NCBI GenBank assembly: GCA_900541785.1
Contig: UQKY01000004.1
Coordinates: 16,508-80,507, forward strand
DNA length: 64,000 bases
DNA from: an uncultured Collinsella sp.
Lineage (GTDB): Bacteria; Actinomycetota; Coriobacteriia; Coriobacteriales; Coriobacteriaceae
Reading direction: 5' to 3'
This document shows, piece after piece, positions 16,407 through 25,345 of this stretch (position 1 is the stretch's first letter; each line of letters starts with the position of its first letter). The notes beneath the pieces were generated by a model. It was not told where the DNA came from. It did not search any database and saw only the letters and a program-made list of their open reading frames with translations. A program made the position numbers and the translations under genes.

Positions 16407-17507
16407 GTGAAATATCTCGAGAACCCGTTTACCCCCAGTTTTGGTGAGGTTCCTGCCCATCTCGCTGGCAGACAACAGATTATTCGGGATTTGGACCGTG
16501 CCTTCTTGAGCCAGCGCAGGCGCCCAGAATTGACCTCGATTTTCTCAGGCGCGCGTGGAACCGGTAAAACCGCCCTCATGTCGTCACTTGCGACAAGGGC
16601 GGAATCCCACGGCTGGATTGCCGTAAAGACAACCGCACTCCCGGGAATGCTTGAGGAAATCGAGTTCGGGGCGAAACGCGCCGCAGCCCATCTCATCGAC
16701 TCGTCCAACCACTTCGAAGTCACCGGTCTCGGAATTGCACCGCTCGGCAGCATCGAAGTCAGTCGCGTTCACGATGCCTCAACCTGGCGTTATCGCATGA
16801 GCGACATCATCGACCAGCTCAACGAGGCGGGCACCGGTCTGCTCGTCACGGTTGACGAGGTGGACCCGACACTCGACGAGATGATTCAGCTCGCAGCGAC
16901 GTATCAGCACTTTGTGACCGATGGGAAACGCGTCGCGCTGCTCATGGCGGGACTTCCCAACAACGTCTCGACGTTGCTGAACCACAAGACGGTCTCGTTC
17001 CTTCGCCGCGCCCAACAATATCATCTGGGTCGCATTGCCGACTATGACGTACGCGAGGCCTTGATTCGCACGATCCAGGAAAACGATCGCCTGGCAGATG
17101 CCGAGGGAATCGATAGAGCCGTTCGCTCGATCTCTGGTTTTCCCTTCCTATTGCAACTCGTAGGCTACCGTGCCTGGGATCTCACAAGCGATTCGAAGGA
17201 AATCTCGTCACGCGACTTTGACCTGGGAATCAAAATCGCGCGCGACGAGATGGACGACCGAATCCTCGCGGCAACCTATCGGGAACTCACTGCAGAGGAC
17301 AAGCGATTCCTCATCGCCATGCTCGATGACGAGGAAGAGTCCACCACCGCTGACCTTGTCGAGCGCCTTAAGCGTTCGCCGCAGCAGGTCTCCCGCTACC
17401 GACGCCGCATGATAGATGCCGGCATCATCGAGGAACGAGGACGAGGGCTCGTCGCATTTGAATTGCCATTCTTCCGCGACTATCTCGCGGCTCAATGCGT
17501 CAAATAG
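16407..17507 (+). CDS. AAA-type P-loop ATPase with C-terminal winged helix
   Basis: The 366-residue protein has Walker A GARGTGKT (about 49-56), Walker B LLVTVDEVD (about 148-156), an arginine-rich sensor region FLRRAQQ, and a C-terminal winged-helix-like segment (about 295-360). This is the layout of archaeal-type (ORC/Cdc6-related) STAND ATPases found as orphan genes in bacteria. The GTG start follows AAAGGAG. A paralog with matching landmarks lies at 20053-21171 on the other strand. Substrate and partner are unknown; the winged helix suggests DNA or protein binding. Palindromes flank the gene on both sides. Confidence 0.75.
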   Translation: MKYLENPFTPSFGEVPAHLAGRQQIIRDLDRAFLSQRRRPELTSIFSGARGTGKTALMSSLATRAESHGWIAVKTTALPGMLEEIEFGAKRAAAHLIDSSNHFEVTGLGIAPLGSIEVSRVHDASTWRYRMSDIIDQLNEAGTGLLVTVDEVDPTLDEMIQLAATYQHFVTDGKRVALLMAGLPNNVSTLLNHKTVSFLRRAQQYHLGRIADYDVREALIRTIQENDRLADAEGIDRAVRSISGFPFLLQLVGYRAWDLTSDSKEISSRDFDLGIKIARDEMDDRILAATYRELTAEDKRFLIAMLDDEEESTTADLVERLKRSPQQVSRYRRRMIDAGIIEERGRGLVAFELPFFRDYLAAQCVK

Positions 17508-17513
17508 AAGTCA

Positions 17514-17543
17514 ATGCGACAAAGGGGCGCCCCTTTGTCGCAT
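17514..17543. repeat. 30-bp perfect palindrome, GTGACAAAGG family (GCGACAAAGG variant)
   Basis: ATGCGACAAAGGGGC is followed directly by its exact complement, with no loop. It lies between the convergent AAA ATPase and UvrA-like genes, 6 bp from one stop codon and 3 bp from the other, and may serve both as terminator. Confidence 0.85.
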
Positions 17544-17546
17544 CGC

Positions 17547-20060
17547 CTATAGATAGCGGCCGGTAATGCTCTTGGAGCAGGCTGCGATGTCGCCCGGCGT
17601 GCCGGCGCAGACGATTTGCCCGCCGGCGTCGCCACCGCCCGGGCCCATGTCGATCACGTAATCGGCGTTACGGATAAGGTCGAGATCGTGCTCGATCACG
17701 ATAACCGTGGCGCCTTTGGCAACAAGGCCGTCGAACACACTCAGCAACACCTGAACATCGAGCGGATGTAGGCCGATCGTGGGCTCGTCGAATACGAATA
17801 CGGCATCGTCCTGCACGCGGCCCATCTCGCTCGCGAGCTTAAGGCGCTGAGCCTCGCCGCCCGAGAGCGCCGGTGTGGACTCACCGAGCGTGAGATAGCC
17901 CAAGCCCAGGTCGTGCAAGGTCTGCAAGCGCGTCTGAACCTTCTTGAGTCCCACCGTGGCGTCGAGGGCCTCGTCCACACTCATGTCCATGAGCTGCGGC
18001 AACGTAAGCAGACTCCCGTCCTTGCCCTCACGATGGATATGCGAAGCCGCGTCCGCATAACGCGAACCGCGACATGCCGGGCAGACGATCTCGACGTCGG
18101 GCAAAAACTGCACGTCGAGCGATATCGAGCCCGTGCCATCGCACGTAGGGCAGCGCAAGGCGCCAGTGTTGTAGCTGAAGGCGCCCGCCTTGTAGCCGGC
18201 TGCCTTGGCTTCGGGCGTACGGGCGAAAGCGCGGCGCAGCTCATCATGGATATCGGCATAGGTCGCTACCGTCGAGCGCACATTGGCGCCGATGGGCGTG
18301 GCGTCAATCAGGTTTGCGCGGGCAATGCCCTCGGCATCGACCCAACGCACGTGCCCCGGCAGACGCTCGCCAGCTGCCTGCGCCTTAAGCGCCGGGATGA
18401 GCGTCTCGAGCACCAACGTCGTCTTACCCGAACCCGAAACACCCGTCACCGCGACCAAGCGGCCGCGCGGGATATCGACTTCGAGCGGTTTGACGGTATG
18501 GATGGTATCGGTCGCCATGCGGATATGGCCCTGGTCGAACATTTCGTCGTCAGCCACCTGTGAACGCAAGCGCTTGGGCTCGGCACGCAAAAACGAAGCG
18601 ATGCGGCTGTCCCGCGCTTGCTCGACCTCGTCTACCGTGCCTGCAGCGATCACGTTACCGCCGCCTGCTCCGGCAACGGGGCCCATCTCGACTAGATAGT
18701 CGGCTTCCGCCAGTACGCGCGTATCGTGGTCGACAACAACCACGGTGTTGCCGTCATCCACCAGATCGCGCATCACGCCCACCAAGCCGTCGACATTGGC
18801 GGGATGCAAGCCGATCGAAGGCTCGTCCAGCACATAAAGCACACCCGTCGACCGGTTGCGCACCACGCGGGCGAGCTGCACACGCTGGCGCTCACCCGTG
18901 GAGAGCGTGGCACCGGCGCGATCGAGTGAAAGGTAATCGAGACCCAGGTCGACCAGACGACGGGCCACGCTCAAAAACGAATCGCAGATATCCGTCGCCA
19001 TGGGCCGCATCTCGGGCGGCAAGGATGCGGGCACCCCGCGCATCCACTCAATCGCCTCGCCCAGCGTCATGGCCGCGGCCTGCGCCAGATTGATACCGCG
19101 CACCTGGGGCTGGCGTGCAGCCTCGGAGAGACGCGTGCCACCGCAATCGCGGCATGCTCCCTCGCGCAAAAAGCGAGCAACGCGTTTGAGGCCCTTGTCG
19201 TCCTTAACCTTGGCGAGCGCATTCTCGACGGTATAGACGGCGTTGTAATAGGTGAAGTCGAGCGGCGTGGCGCCCTCGCCGTTTTTGGGAACGTAGAGAA
19301 TGTGCTTCTTAACCGCCGGACCATGGAACACGATGTCGCGCTCTTGAGGCGTGAGCTGGTTAAACGGCACGTCGGTGCGCACGCCCATCTCGCCAGCCAC
19401 CTGCTTCATCAGATCCCACATGAGCGTGCCCCAAGGAAGTACCGCGCCCTCGTTGATAGTCTTTGACTCGTCGGGCACCAGGCTCGCCTCGTCCACCTCG
19501 CGCATGACACCGGTGCCGCCACAGGCGGGGCATGCACCGCCGCTATTGAAAGCCAAATCCTCGGCACTCGGCGCGTAGAACTCACGGCCGCACGCGGAGC
19601 ACGTGAGCGACAAGCCAGCCGCTACGTTGAGGCTCGGCTCCACACGCGCCCCGCAATGCGGGCACACGTGATGGGCGCAACGGCTAAAGAGCAGACGCAG
19701 GCTATTGTTGAGCTCGGTCATGGTACCAAAGGTGGAACGCACGCCCGGCACACTGGGGCGCTGATGCAATGCGAGCGCCGCCGGCACGTGCAGTACCTCG
19801 TCCACCTGGGCGTGCTCGGCTTGCGTCAGACGACGGCGGGTATAGGTGCTGAGCGCCTCCAGGTAACGGCGCGAGCCCTCGGCGTAAAGAACCCCCAGCG
19901 CCAGCGAACTCTTGCCCGAACCCGATACGCCGGCAATGCCCACGAGCTTTCCCAGCGGAATGTCGATATCGATGTCCTTGAGGTTATGGACGCGCGCGCC
20001 ACGCACCTCGATAGCCTGCGGGCTCATCTTTTGTTCCGTCACCTTTATCACCCTACTCAT
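17547..20060 (-). CDS. UvrA-like ABC ATPase, short form
   Basis: The 837-residue protein carries two ABC modules: Walker A GVSGSGKSS (about 44) and GVSGSGKTT (about 530), signatures LSTGERQR and LSGGEAQR, and three CxxC-type zinc clusters. UvrA proper is about 940 residues. Here the stretch between the first ABC segment and the first zinc cluster is short, so the UvrB-binding domain appears to be missing or much reduced. Family knowledge links such forms to auxiliary repair or drug self-resistance, not to core excision repair. The start ATG overlaps the stop of the upstream AAA gene by 8 bp, indicating translational coupling. The ATG eleven codons later is an alternative. Confidence 0.85.
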   Translation of the reverse strand: MSRVIKVTEQKMSPQAIEVRGARVHNLKDIDIDIPLGKLVGIAGVSGSGKSSLALGVLYAEGSRRYLEALSTYTRRRLTQAEHAQVDEVLHVPAALALHQRPSVPGVRSTFGTMTELNNSLRLLFSRCAHHVCPHCGARVEPSLNVAAGLSLTCSACGREFYAPSAEDLAFNSGGACPACGGTGVMREVDEASLVPDESKTINEGAVLPWGTLMWDLMKQVAGEMGVRTDVPFNQLTPQERDIVFHGPAVKKHILYVPKNGEGATPLDFTYYNAVYTVENALAKVKDDKGLKRVARFLREGACRDCGGTRLSEAARQPQVRGINLAQAAAMTLGEAIEWMRGVPASLPPEMRPMATDICDSFLSVARRLVDLGLDYLSLDRAGATLSTGERQRVQLARVVRNRSTGVLYVLDEPSIGLHPANVDGLVGVMRDLVDDGNTVVVVDHDTRVLAEADYLVEMGPVAGAGGGNVIAAGTVDEVEQARDSRIASFLRAEPKRLRSQVADDEMFDQGHIRMATDTIHTVKPLEVDIPRGRLVAVTGVSGSGKTTLVLETLIPALKAQAAGERLPGHVRWVDAEGIARANLIDATPIGANVRSTVATYADIHDELRRAFARTPEAKAAGYKAGAFSYNTGALRCPTCDGTGSISLDVQFLPDVEIVCPACRGSRYADAASHIHREGKDGSLLTLPQLMDMSVDEALDATVGLKKVQTRLQTLHDLGLGYLTLGESTPALSGGEAQRLKLASEMGRVQDDAVFVFDEPTIGLHPLDVQVLLSVFDGLVAKGATVIVIEHDLDLIRNADYVIDMGPGGGDAGGQIVCAGTPGDIAACSKSITGRYL

Positions 20061-21171
20061 GCCATAAAATGCGGTCGCGGATATACTCGCCCAGCATGGG
20101 CACGGTAAACCGGACGAGGCCGTATCCGGCAGCCTCGATGACGCGCTCGCGAATCAGACTTGCGCGATATTTACTCGCCCAACTCTGAGTACGGTCGCAG
20201 CGCTCAATGATATCCGCCATGCGCGTCGGCTCACCCTCGTCAGCAGCCATGGCCTCGATAAAGAGGCGCTGTGGACTGCGCAGCCCGTAATACAGAGGCG
20301 CGTCAACCGCTTCGTAGAACTCGGAGACGGCATCCACGTGCCCAGCCTCAACATCGTGCTCTTCAATGGCCTGCGAGCCACGTCGGACAGCAGAGCGCCA
20401 CATGTAATAGCCCACCAGCTGAACCATGTAGGGATGCCCCATGCTCTTGCGTGCCGCAAGGTCCGCCGTCTCCGCGTCAACGTAAAGACCAGCGTCTTTG
20501 ACCGTCTGGATATATGAATCGCGCACCTTGGGCAAAGAAATCGCCCCCAGCGTACGCTGCTGGGCACGGCGCAAAAACGTCACGCTCGGCTCTTCGAGCA
20601 GATCGTCAACCATACTGGGTAAGCCGGCGAACACCAGCGCAAGACCGCGCTGGTCGCTATCGGGCAAGCCCGTAGCATCCTGGTCTCCGAGCACCTGCTG
20701 ATAGAGAACGGCAAGAGCCGCCAGCTCCTCGATAGACGCAGACTGCGCCTCGTCAATCGCAAACAGTATGCCCTTGCCTGGACCGAGCTTCTTGAGGCGC
20801 TCGTTGACCAGCCCTCGTAACGTCTCGCCCTTTGCTCGCGCCGCCTCGACCGACATCCGGCCAAACGACGGACCAAACTCCATTGACGTCACAACGGGTT
20901 TATTCGAGCGAAGCGCGTCGGCTAAGCGGTCGCATAAGCCAAGCGAAGCGGAATCGGAGATAACCGCCCATCCGCGCTCGCTGGCTAGACGTTGCAGCTC
21001 CCGCAGGAGAACCGTTTTGCCGCAGCCGCGGTTTCCCGTAATGAGCATGAGCCTACCCGGCGCTCCGGCGCCGTTGTCGAGTCCTTCCTCAAAATCTTCG
21101 ATGACCGACTCTCGACCGATGAGCATCGGAGGCCGCTTGCCGGCAGTGGGCTTAAAGGGATTTGGATTCAT
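20053..21171 (-). CDS. AAA-type P-loop ATPase with C-terminal winged helix, paralog of 16407-17507
   Basis: The 372-residue protein has Walker A GNRGCGKT (about 46-53), Walker B LFAIDEAQ (about 139-146), the FLRRAQQ segment also found in its paralog, and a C-terminal winged-helix region (about 300-370). It is translationally coupled to the UvrA-like gene downstream (8-bp overlap), so the two products probably act together. Three TTATACC iterations at exact 10-bp spacing lie 35-62 bp upstream of its start and may be its operator. The family is poorly characterised; function is unknown. Confidence 0.77.
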   Translation of the reverse strand: MNPNPFKPTAGKRPPMLIGRESVIEDFEEGLDNGAGAPGRLMLITGNRGCGKTVLLRELQRLASERGWAVISDSASLGLCDRLADALRSNKPVVTSMEFGPSFGRMSVEAARAKGETLRGLVNERLKKLGPGKGILFAIDEAQSASIEELAALAVLYQQVLGDQDATGLPDSDQRGLALVFAGLPSMVDDLLEEPSVTFLRRAQQRTLGAISLPKVRDSYIQTVKDAGLYVDAETADLAARKSMGHPYMVQLVGYYMWRSAVRRGSQAIEEHDVEAGHVDAVSEFYEAVDAPLYYGLRSPQRLFIEAMAADEGEPTRMADIIERCDRTQSWASKYRASLIRERVIEAAGYGLVRFTVPMLGEYIRDRILWHE

Positions 21172-21206
21172 GTCGGCCTCCTCGGATCGGTAAACCCTGG
21201 TAACAG

Positions 21207-21233
21207 TTATACCAACTTATACCGAGTTATACC
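21207..21233. promoter_or_regulatory. Three direct TTATACC repeats at 10-bp spacing
   Basis: TTATACC begins at 21207, 21217 and 21227, one DNA turn apart, upstream of the AAA/UvrA-like operon. On the minus strand the motif reads GGTATAA, so the array may also contain the -10 element. Cooperative binding by a regulator is inferred. Confidence 0.55.
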
Positions 21234-21264
21234 AATTTAATGCGACAAAGAGTCTGACCCTCTA

Positions 21265-23268
21265 TCACCTATGGCCGAAAAACTCGGCATCCGCCGCTCG
21301 CCAGGGGCGGAAGGTGGCGGGATCGACCTTGACGTGGGCTGCGGCGGGTACGTCGTACCATTTGACCGTGTAGCCGGCGCCGTGAGAGCAAAAGACCGAG
21401 TCAGGCGTGTTGGGCAGATCGGCCTCGGGCTCATAGGCCGCCGTCTCGATTACGCGCTCGGCGTCGTGGGAGGGCGCATAGCCAGCGAACTCTAGGTACA
21501 GATGCCCGCGACCGCTCGTGTAGGCAGCCACCTCCAGCGCGTAATCCTGCACCTCGCATGCCGGCACGCGGCCCACAAGCTTCGCCCGGTCTCCCGCCAT
21601 CGCCGGTGGCTCGTACTCGGCACCCATGCGCGTGGCATCCGAGAGCGTCCTGCCCACGCACTCCCCCGGCACCTCGAGCTCAAAGCGATACCACGGCTCC
21701 AACAGCACCGCCGCGCCGGCCTCGCGCGCCCGCATCAAACCCTGGCGAATCGCGCGGTACGTGGCCTGGCGAAAATCGCCGCCCTCGGTGTGCTTGGCAT
21801 GCGCGCGGCCGCCCGTGAGCGTAATGCGCACATCGGTGATGGGCGAGCCGGTCAGCACGCCCAGGTGATCGCGCTCCATGGCGTTGGTGAGCGCCAAACG
21901 CTGCCAGTTAAGATCGAGCTCGTCAGTCGAGGTCACGGTGCCAAACTGCACGCCCGAACCCGCCGGCAACGGCTCCAGGCGCAGATGCACCTCTGCATAG
22001 TGGCGCAGTGGCTCAAAGTGGCCCACGCCCTCGACCGGCTGCGAAATAGTCTCCTTATAGAGGATACCGCCAGACTCAAACGCAACCGAAAGGCCAAAGC
22101 GATCTGCCAACACCCGCTGCACAACCTCGAGTTGCACAGCGCCCATCAGCTGTAAATGAATCTGCTCAAGATGCGTGTTCCAGCTTACGCCGAGCATGGG
22201 ATCTTCGTCCGCTAACTCAGTCAGCGCTTTGAACACCGCATGGACATCGTGTTCGCCCGGAAGCACCGTATAGGTGAGGACCGGCGCAATGACAGGCGCA
22301 TCGCCCGCGGGCTCCGCGCCCAGGGCGTCCCCCGGGCGAACGTGCGCAAGACCCGTCACGGCGCAAATACCGCCAGCAGCAACTTCTTGGGCAAGCTCAT
22401 ACTTTTCGCCGTTATAGATGCGTACCTGATCGACCTTTTGCTCCCATGCCTCGGCACCGGAACGTCCGTTAATCATCTGTTTGGCATGCAGCGTGCCGCC
22501 GGTCACTTTAACCCATGCCAAACGCTCGCCGCGATCCCCGCGGCTGACACGATAGACGCGCGCGGCAAACTCTGGGAGCCACGTCTGTTCACGCATCAGA
22601 GTGCATATGCCATCCAGCAGCTCGTCCACGCCTTGGTCCTTGAGCGCCGAGCCGGCAAAGCAGGGAAAGAGCTTGCGCTCGGCGACCGTGCGCGACAGCG
22701 TTGCGACGGAAAGCTCACCCGCCTCAAGAAACTCCTCGAGCGCCGCTTCGTCCAACGCGGCAGCGTCCTCCTGAACGGCACCACCCGTCAGCAGTTCGTT
22801 GGCATCCAGGCAACCCTCGGAAAGGCGCTTCCCGAGCTGTGCCAGCAAAACATCGCGGCCGGGATTCTCCAAATCGATTTTGTTGATATAGATGAACGTC
22901 GGAATGTCATAGCGCGCAAGCAGGCGCCACAAGGTTTCGGTGTGCCCTTGCACGCCGTCGTTGGCGCCCACAACCAAAATCGCGTAGTCGAGTGCGCGCA
23001 GCGTGCGCTCCGCCTCGGCAGAAAAATCGACATGCCCCGGCGCATCCACGAGCATGACGTGGGTATCGCCGTGGTCGAGCACGGCCTGCGACGAGAAGAT
23101 TGTGATACCACGCTCGCGCTCGATCGCGTTGGTGTCCAGATGCGAATCGCCATCGTCCACGCGGCCGCGCTTGCGAATGCGACCCGCGTTGAACAGCATG
23201 GCCTCGGCCAACGTGGTCTTGCCGGCATCGACATGCGCCAAGATTCCAACGACCGCTTGCTTCGACAT
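21265..23268 (-). CDS. TetM/TetO-like ribosomal protection GTPase
   Basis: The 667-residue protein is an EF-G paralog with the tetracycline-resistance layout: G1 AHVDAGKTT (residues 9-17), G3 DAPGHVDF, G4 NKID, then domains II-V. Tet(M) is 639 residues. Family members remove tetracycline from the ribosome, but many chromosomal homologs have no proven resistance role. ATG 23268 follows AGGAGA; the 23 upstream codons are rejected. It stands alone, with no mobile-element genes nearby, which argues for a resident housekeeping-type homolog. Resistance activity cannot be judged from sequence alone. Confidence 0.82.
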   Translation of the reverse strand: MSKQAVVGILAHVDAGKTTLAEAMLFNAGRIRKRGRVDDGDSHLDTNAIERERGITIFSSQAVLDHGDTHVMLVDAPGHVDFSAEAERTLRALDYAILVVGANDGVQGHTETLWRLLARYDIPTFIYINKIDLENPGRDVLLAQLGKRLSEGCLDANELLTGGAVQEDAAALDEAALEEFLEAGELSVATLSRTVAERKLFPCFAGSALKDQGVDELLDGICTLMREQTWLPEFAARVYRVSRGDRGERLAWVKVTGGTLHAKQMINGRSGAEAWEQKVDQVRIYNGEKYELAQEVAAGGICAVTGLAHVRPGDALGAEPAGDAPVIAPVLTYTVLPGEHDVHAVFKALTELADEDPMLGVSWNTHLEQIHLQLMGAVQLEVVQRVLADRFGLSVAFESGGILYKETISQPVEGVGHFEPLRHYAEVHLRLEPLPAGSGVQFGTVTSTDELDLNWQRLALTNAMERDHLGVLTGSPITDVRITLTGGRAHAKHTEGGDFRQATYRAIRQGLMRAREAGAAVLLEPWYRFELEVPGECVGRTLSDATRMGAEYEPPAMAGDRAKLVGRVPACEVQDYALEVAAYTSGRGHLYLEFAGYAPSHDAERVIETAAYEPEADLPNTPDSVFCSHGAGYTVKWYDVPAAAHVKVDPATFRPWRAADAEFFGHR

Positions 23269-23456
23269 GGCTCTCCTCTTATTGCAAGCCCATCGCACGC
23301 GGCAACGGGCGTTCACGTTCCACACTGGATGATACAATTTATGGGCCGACGGGCGAAGCGGGCCCTATCCCCCGACCGAGCTCATCGCCCCGCGTTGCCG
23401 CGCGGCGATTTTCGTAGGTTCGCGCCTTGCGAAAGCCGGCTCGCAAAACAGCGCAG

Positions 23457-23494
23457 CGAACGAAAATGACCCCACCCGGGGCCATTTTCGTTCG
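23457..23494. terminator. Hairpin between GNAT gene and the TetM-like gene
   Basis: CGAACGAAAATG (23457-23468) pairs with CATTTTCGTTCG (23483-23494), extended by CCCC/GGGG near the loop. It lies just downstream of the GNAT stop on the minus strand. The rest of the 254-bp gap (23269-23522) holds only a probable promoter for the TetM-like gene. Confidence 0.7.
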
Positions 23495-23522
23495 TGCAAA
23501 TTGTTGATACGCGTCCCCGCTC

Positions 23523-24011
23523 TTATGTCTCACGCAGCCAATCAAACGCGACGCGCGGCGTACCGTCCGACACATATACGATACCGGCGCGCTTAAACCC
23601 GGCCTTGGCGATGGCGCCCTGCATAGGCAGGTTGTCTTGGTGCGTGTCGATACGCAGATGGTCGATACGTTCCTTGGCAAAGGCAAACATCGCGGCCGCG
23701 ATACCGTGCACGGTGCCGTCGGATGCCACGCGGTGCAGCACGGCGTACGGAGCGTCGCTGCGCCATTGACCGCCCTCAATTACGTCATAGCACTCGTCCG
23801 GGCCCGGTAAAAAGGCAAACGTCGCCACCACGCGACCGTCGACTTCGCACACGTAGCTGCCACCAGCGGCAATATCGGCAGCCAGTTGCTCGGCCGAAGG
23901 CGTGCCCTCGGGCCACTGCGTGGCGTTGCCATGCGCGCGCATAAAGGCGCGGGCGGCGTCATAGATAGCCATGACAGCGGGAATGTCGGTATCGAGGGTT
24001 TTTCTGATCAT
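23523..24011 (-). CDS. GNAT-family N-acetyltransferase
   Basis: The 162-residue protein shows the GNAT core: an N-terminal IRKTLDTDIPAVMAIYD segment, GRVVATFAF as strand 4, a V-x-x-x-G-x-A coenzyme A-binding region near VASDGTVHGIAAAMF, and the late LPMQGAIAKAGFKRAG strand-helix. It transfers an acetyl group from acetyl-CoA to an amine, but the substrate is unknown. The ATG at 24011 is preferred; a GTG one codon earlier is equally readable. It is transcribed alone. Confidence 0.82.
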   Translation of the reverse strand: MIRKTLDTDIPAVMAIYDAARAFMRAHGNATQWPEGTPSAEQLAADIAAGGSYVCEVDGRVVATFAFLPGPDECYDVIEGGQWRSDAPYAVLHRVASDGTVHGIAAAMFAFAKERIDHLRIDTHQDNLPMQGAIAKAGFKRAGIVYVSDGTPRVAFDWLRET

Positions 24012-24088
24012 CACGCGGCGACCTCACGTTTATTGGTATCACTTTGGTTGAGCAATGATACCAGCGTTTGGAGAGAGGCGCGAAGCAG

Positions 24089-24385
24089 ATGGGAAGCAAA
24101 AAGCGAGCCGCCTGGTCAAAGGCCAAAAGCGAGTTTTTGGGCGCTGCTACCGGCGGCGATATGAGCGACCTGTTTGCGCGCGAGGACGAGCGCCGCGACG
24201 CCCTGGACGCCGAGCGCGATGAAGCCTGGCGTTACAAATCGTGCGAACGCAAAAACCGTTACGACACGCGCGCCGAGGCCGAGGCCGTTATGGCCGACTG
24301 CGAAAACCGCGGACGCCGCGGGCTGGCCTGCTACAAATGCGAATACTGCGGCGGCTGGCACCTGACGTCGCACCCTTGGAAATAG
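24089..24385 (+). CDS. Small cysteine-rich protein with a putative zinc-binding C terminus
   Basis: The 98-residue hydrophilic protein has a charged N-terminal half and a C-terminal region (about 52-98) with the pattern CxRKxRYDT...C...YKCEYCGGWHLTSHP. Two CxxC-type cysteines plus histidine near the end look like a zinc-binding module. Similar tails occur on small actinobacterial and phage proteins of unknown function. The ATG at 24089 is chosen because GAGAGG lies about 10 bases upstream; a TTG seven codons earlier also fits. No function is assigned. Confidence 0.65.
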   Translation: MGSKKRAAWSKAKSEFLGAATGGDMSDLFAREDERRDALDAERDEAWRYKSCERKNRYDTRAEAEAVMADCENRGRRGLACYKCEYCGGWHLTSHPWK

Positions 24386-24433
24386 ACCCCGCATCGGCAC
24401 GGCACTGACGGAGCGCCGGCCATCGCACGAAAG

Positions 24434-25138
24434 CTACGGGCGCGGCGGCACCAAAACATCGTAGCGAACGGCCTTGCCCGCAAGTTGATAGCTCGGCTTA
24501 ACACCGGCAAGCAGTGGCCCCTTCACCGGCCGCTTGATAACCAACTTGCGCGGGTGCACCGCAAGCGCAGCCTCGACCAGCGTCTCCTCATCGGCGCACG
24601 GCTGCTCCAGATGGTGCAAGAGTTGGAATTTCTTTTTAACCGCCGCGCTCTTGGTGCGTCCGGGAAACATGGGGTCCAGATACACCACGTCGGGAGCGGT
24701 GAGCTCGCCCCGCCCGATCAGCTCAGCTGTATGGTAAAGGCCGGCAATGCTGTCCTCGCCCTCATGTAAGCGCATGCGCGCCACGGCTGTCGCAAGCGCC
24801 GGATCATCTGCCGCGCGATCCAAAGCATCCTTGAGGAGCGCCGCGATCACGCAATCCTGCTCATACAGATCGACGGTAAAGCCCGCGGCCGCCAGCAGCA
24901 GCGAATCCTCGCCAAAGCCTGCCGTGGCGTCAATCGCCCATGGGCTCTCGATGCCTTTTGCGCGCGCAGCCTTTACCAGCAGTTCTTGCTGCAGACGGCC
25001 CTGCTTGAGCCGTGGAAGCATGCGGCCAAAATCGGCACGCAGCTCCATCGTGCCGTCGGTGAGCGTGAGGCCCTCGGACTTCCCGATCAGCTCAAGCCCC
25101 GCGGACCGAGCAACAGAAAAGGGATCGACGACGCCCAT
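24434..25138 (-). CDS. rsmJ: 16S rRNA (guanine(1516)-N2)-methyltransferase, RsmJ-like
   Basis: The 234-residue protein has the RsmJ landmarks: DATAGFGEDSLLLA for SAM binding (about 89-102), an acidic strand-2 end in LYEQD, and the catalytic-type YLDPMFPGR (about 152-160) followed by KKKFQLLHHL. RsmJ methylates G1516 in 16S rRNA. AAGGAG precedes the ATG. The gene is convergent with the small zinc-binding protein gene and appears to be monocistronic. Confidence 0.85.
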   Translation of the reverse strand: MGVVDPFSVARSAGLELIGKSEGLTLTDGTMELRADFGRMLPRLKQGRLQQELLVKAARAKGIESPWAIDATAGFGEDSLLLAAAGFTVDLYEQDCVIAALLKDALDRAADDPALATAVARMRLHEGEDSIAGLYHTAELIGRGELTAPDVVYLDPMFPGRTKSAAVKKKFQLLHHLEQPCADEETLVEAALAVHPRKLVIKRPVKGPLLAGVKPSYQLAGKAVRYDVLVPPRP

Positions 25139-25201
25139 GGGTACTCCTTAACAAGCAAAACGAATACGTGAGCGCCGTTTATGTCGGCACCCAACCGTCC
25201 G

Positions 25202-25345
25202 CTATTGTCCCACATGCGACATGGCCCACAGCATCCCAATGCAAAGCACCGCCATCAATCCCGTGCACACGGCAGCGATCACAGAATCACCCATGCGCCT
25301 TCCCAACGACCGCGGCTCATGCACTTGCCCTGCTCCGTACATCAT
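25202..25345 (-). CDS. Small single-pass membrane protein (47 aa)
   Basis: ATGATG at 25345 follows GGAGGAGCC, an excellent ribosome binding site. The 47-residue product has a polar arginine-containing N terminus (about 1-18) and one hydrophobic segment (about 20-43) with AAVCTGLMAVL and GMLWAM. It is followed by 63 bp before the rsmJ start on the same strand. I do not recognise the family. The strong start signal and a clean membrane segment are the support. Confidence 0.6.
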   Translation of the reverse strand: MMYGAGQVHEPRSLGRRMGDSVIAAVCTGLMAVLCIGMLWAMSHVGQ

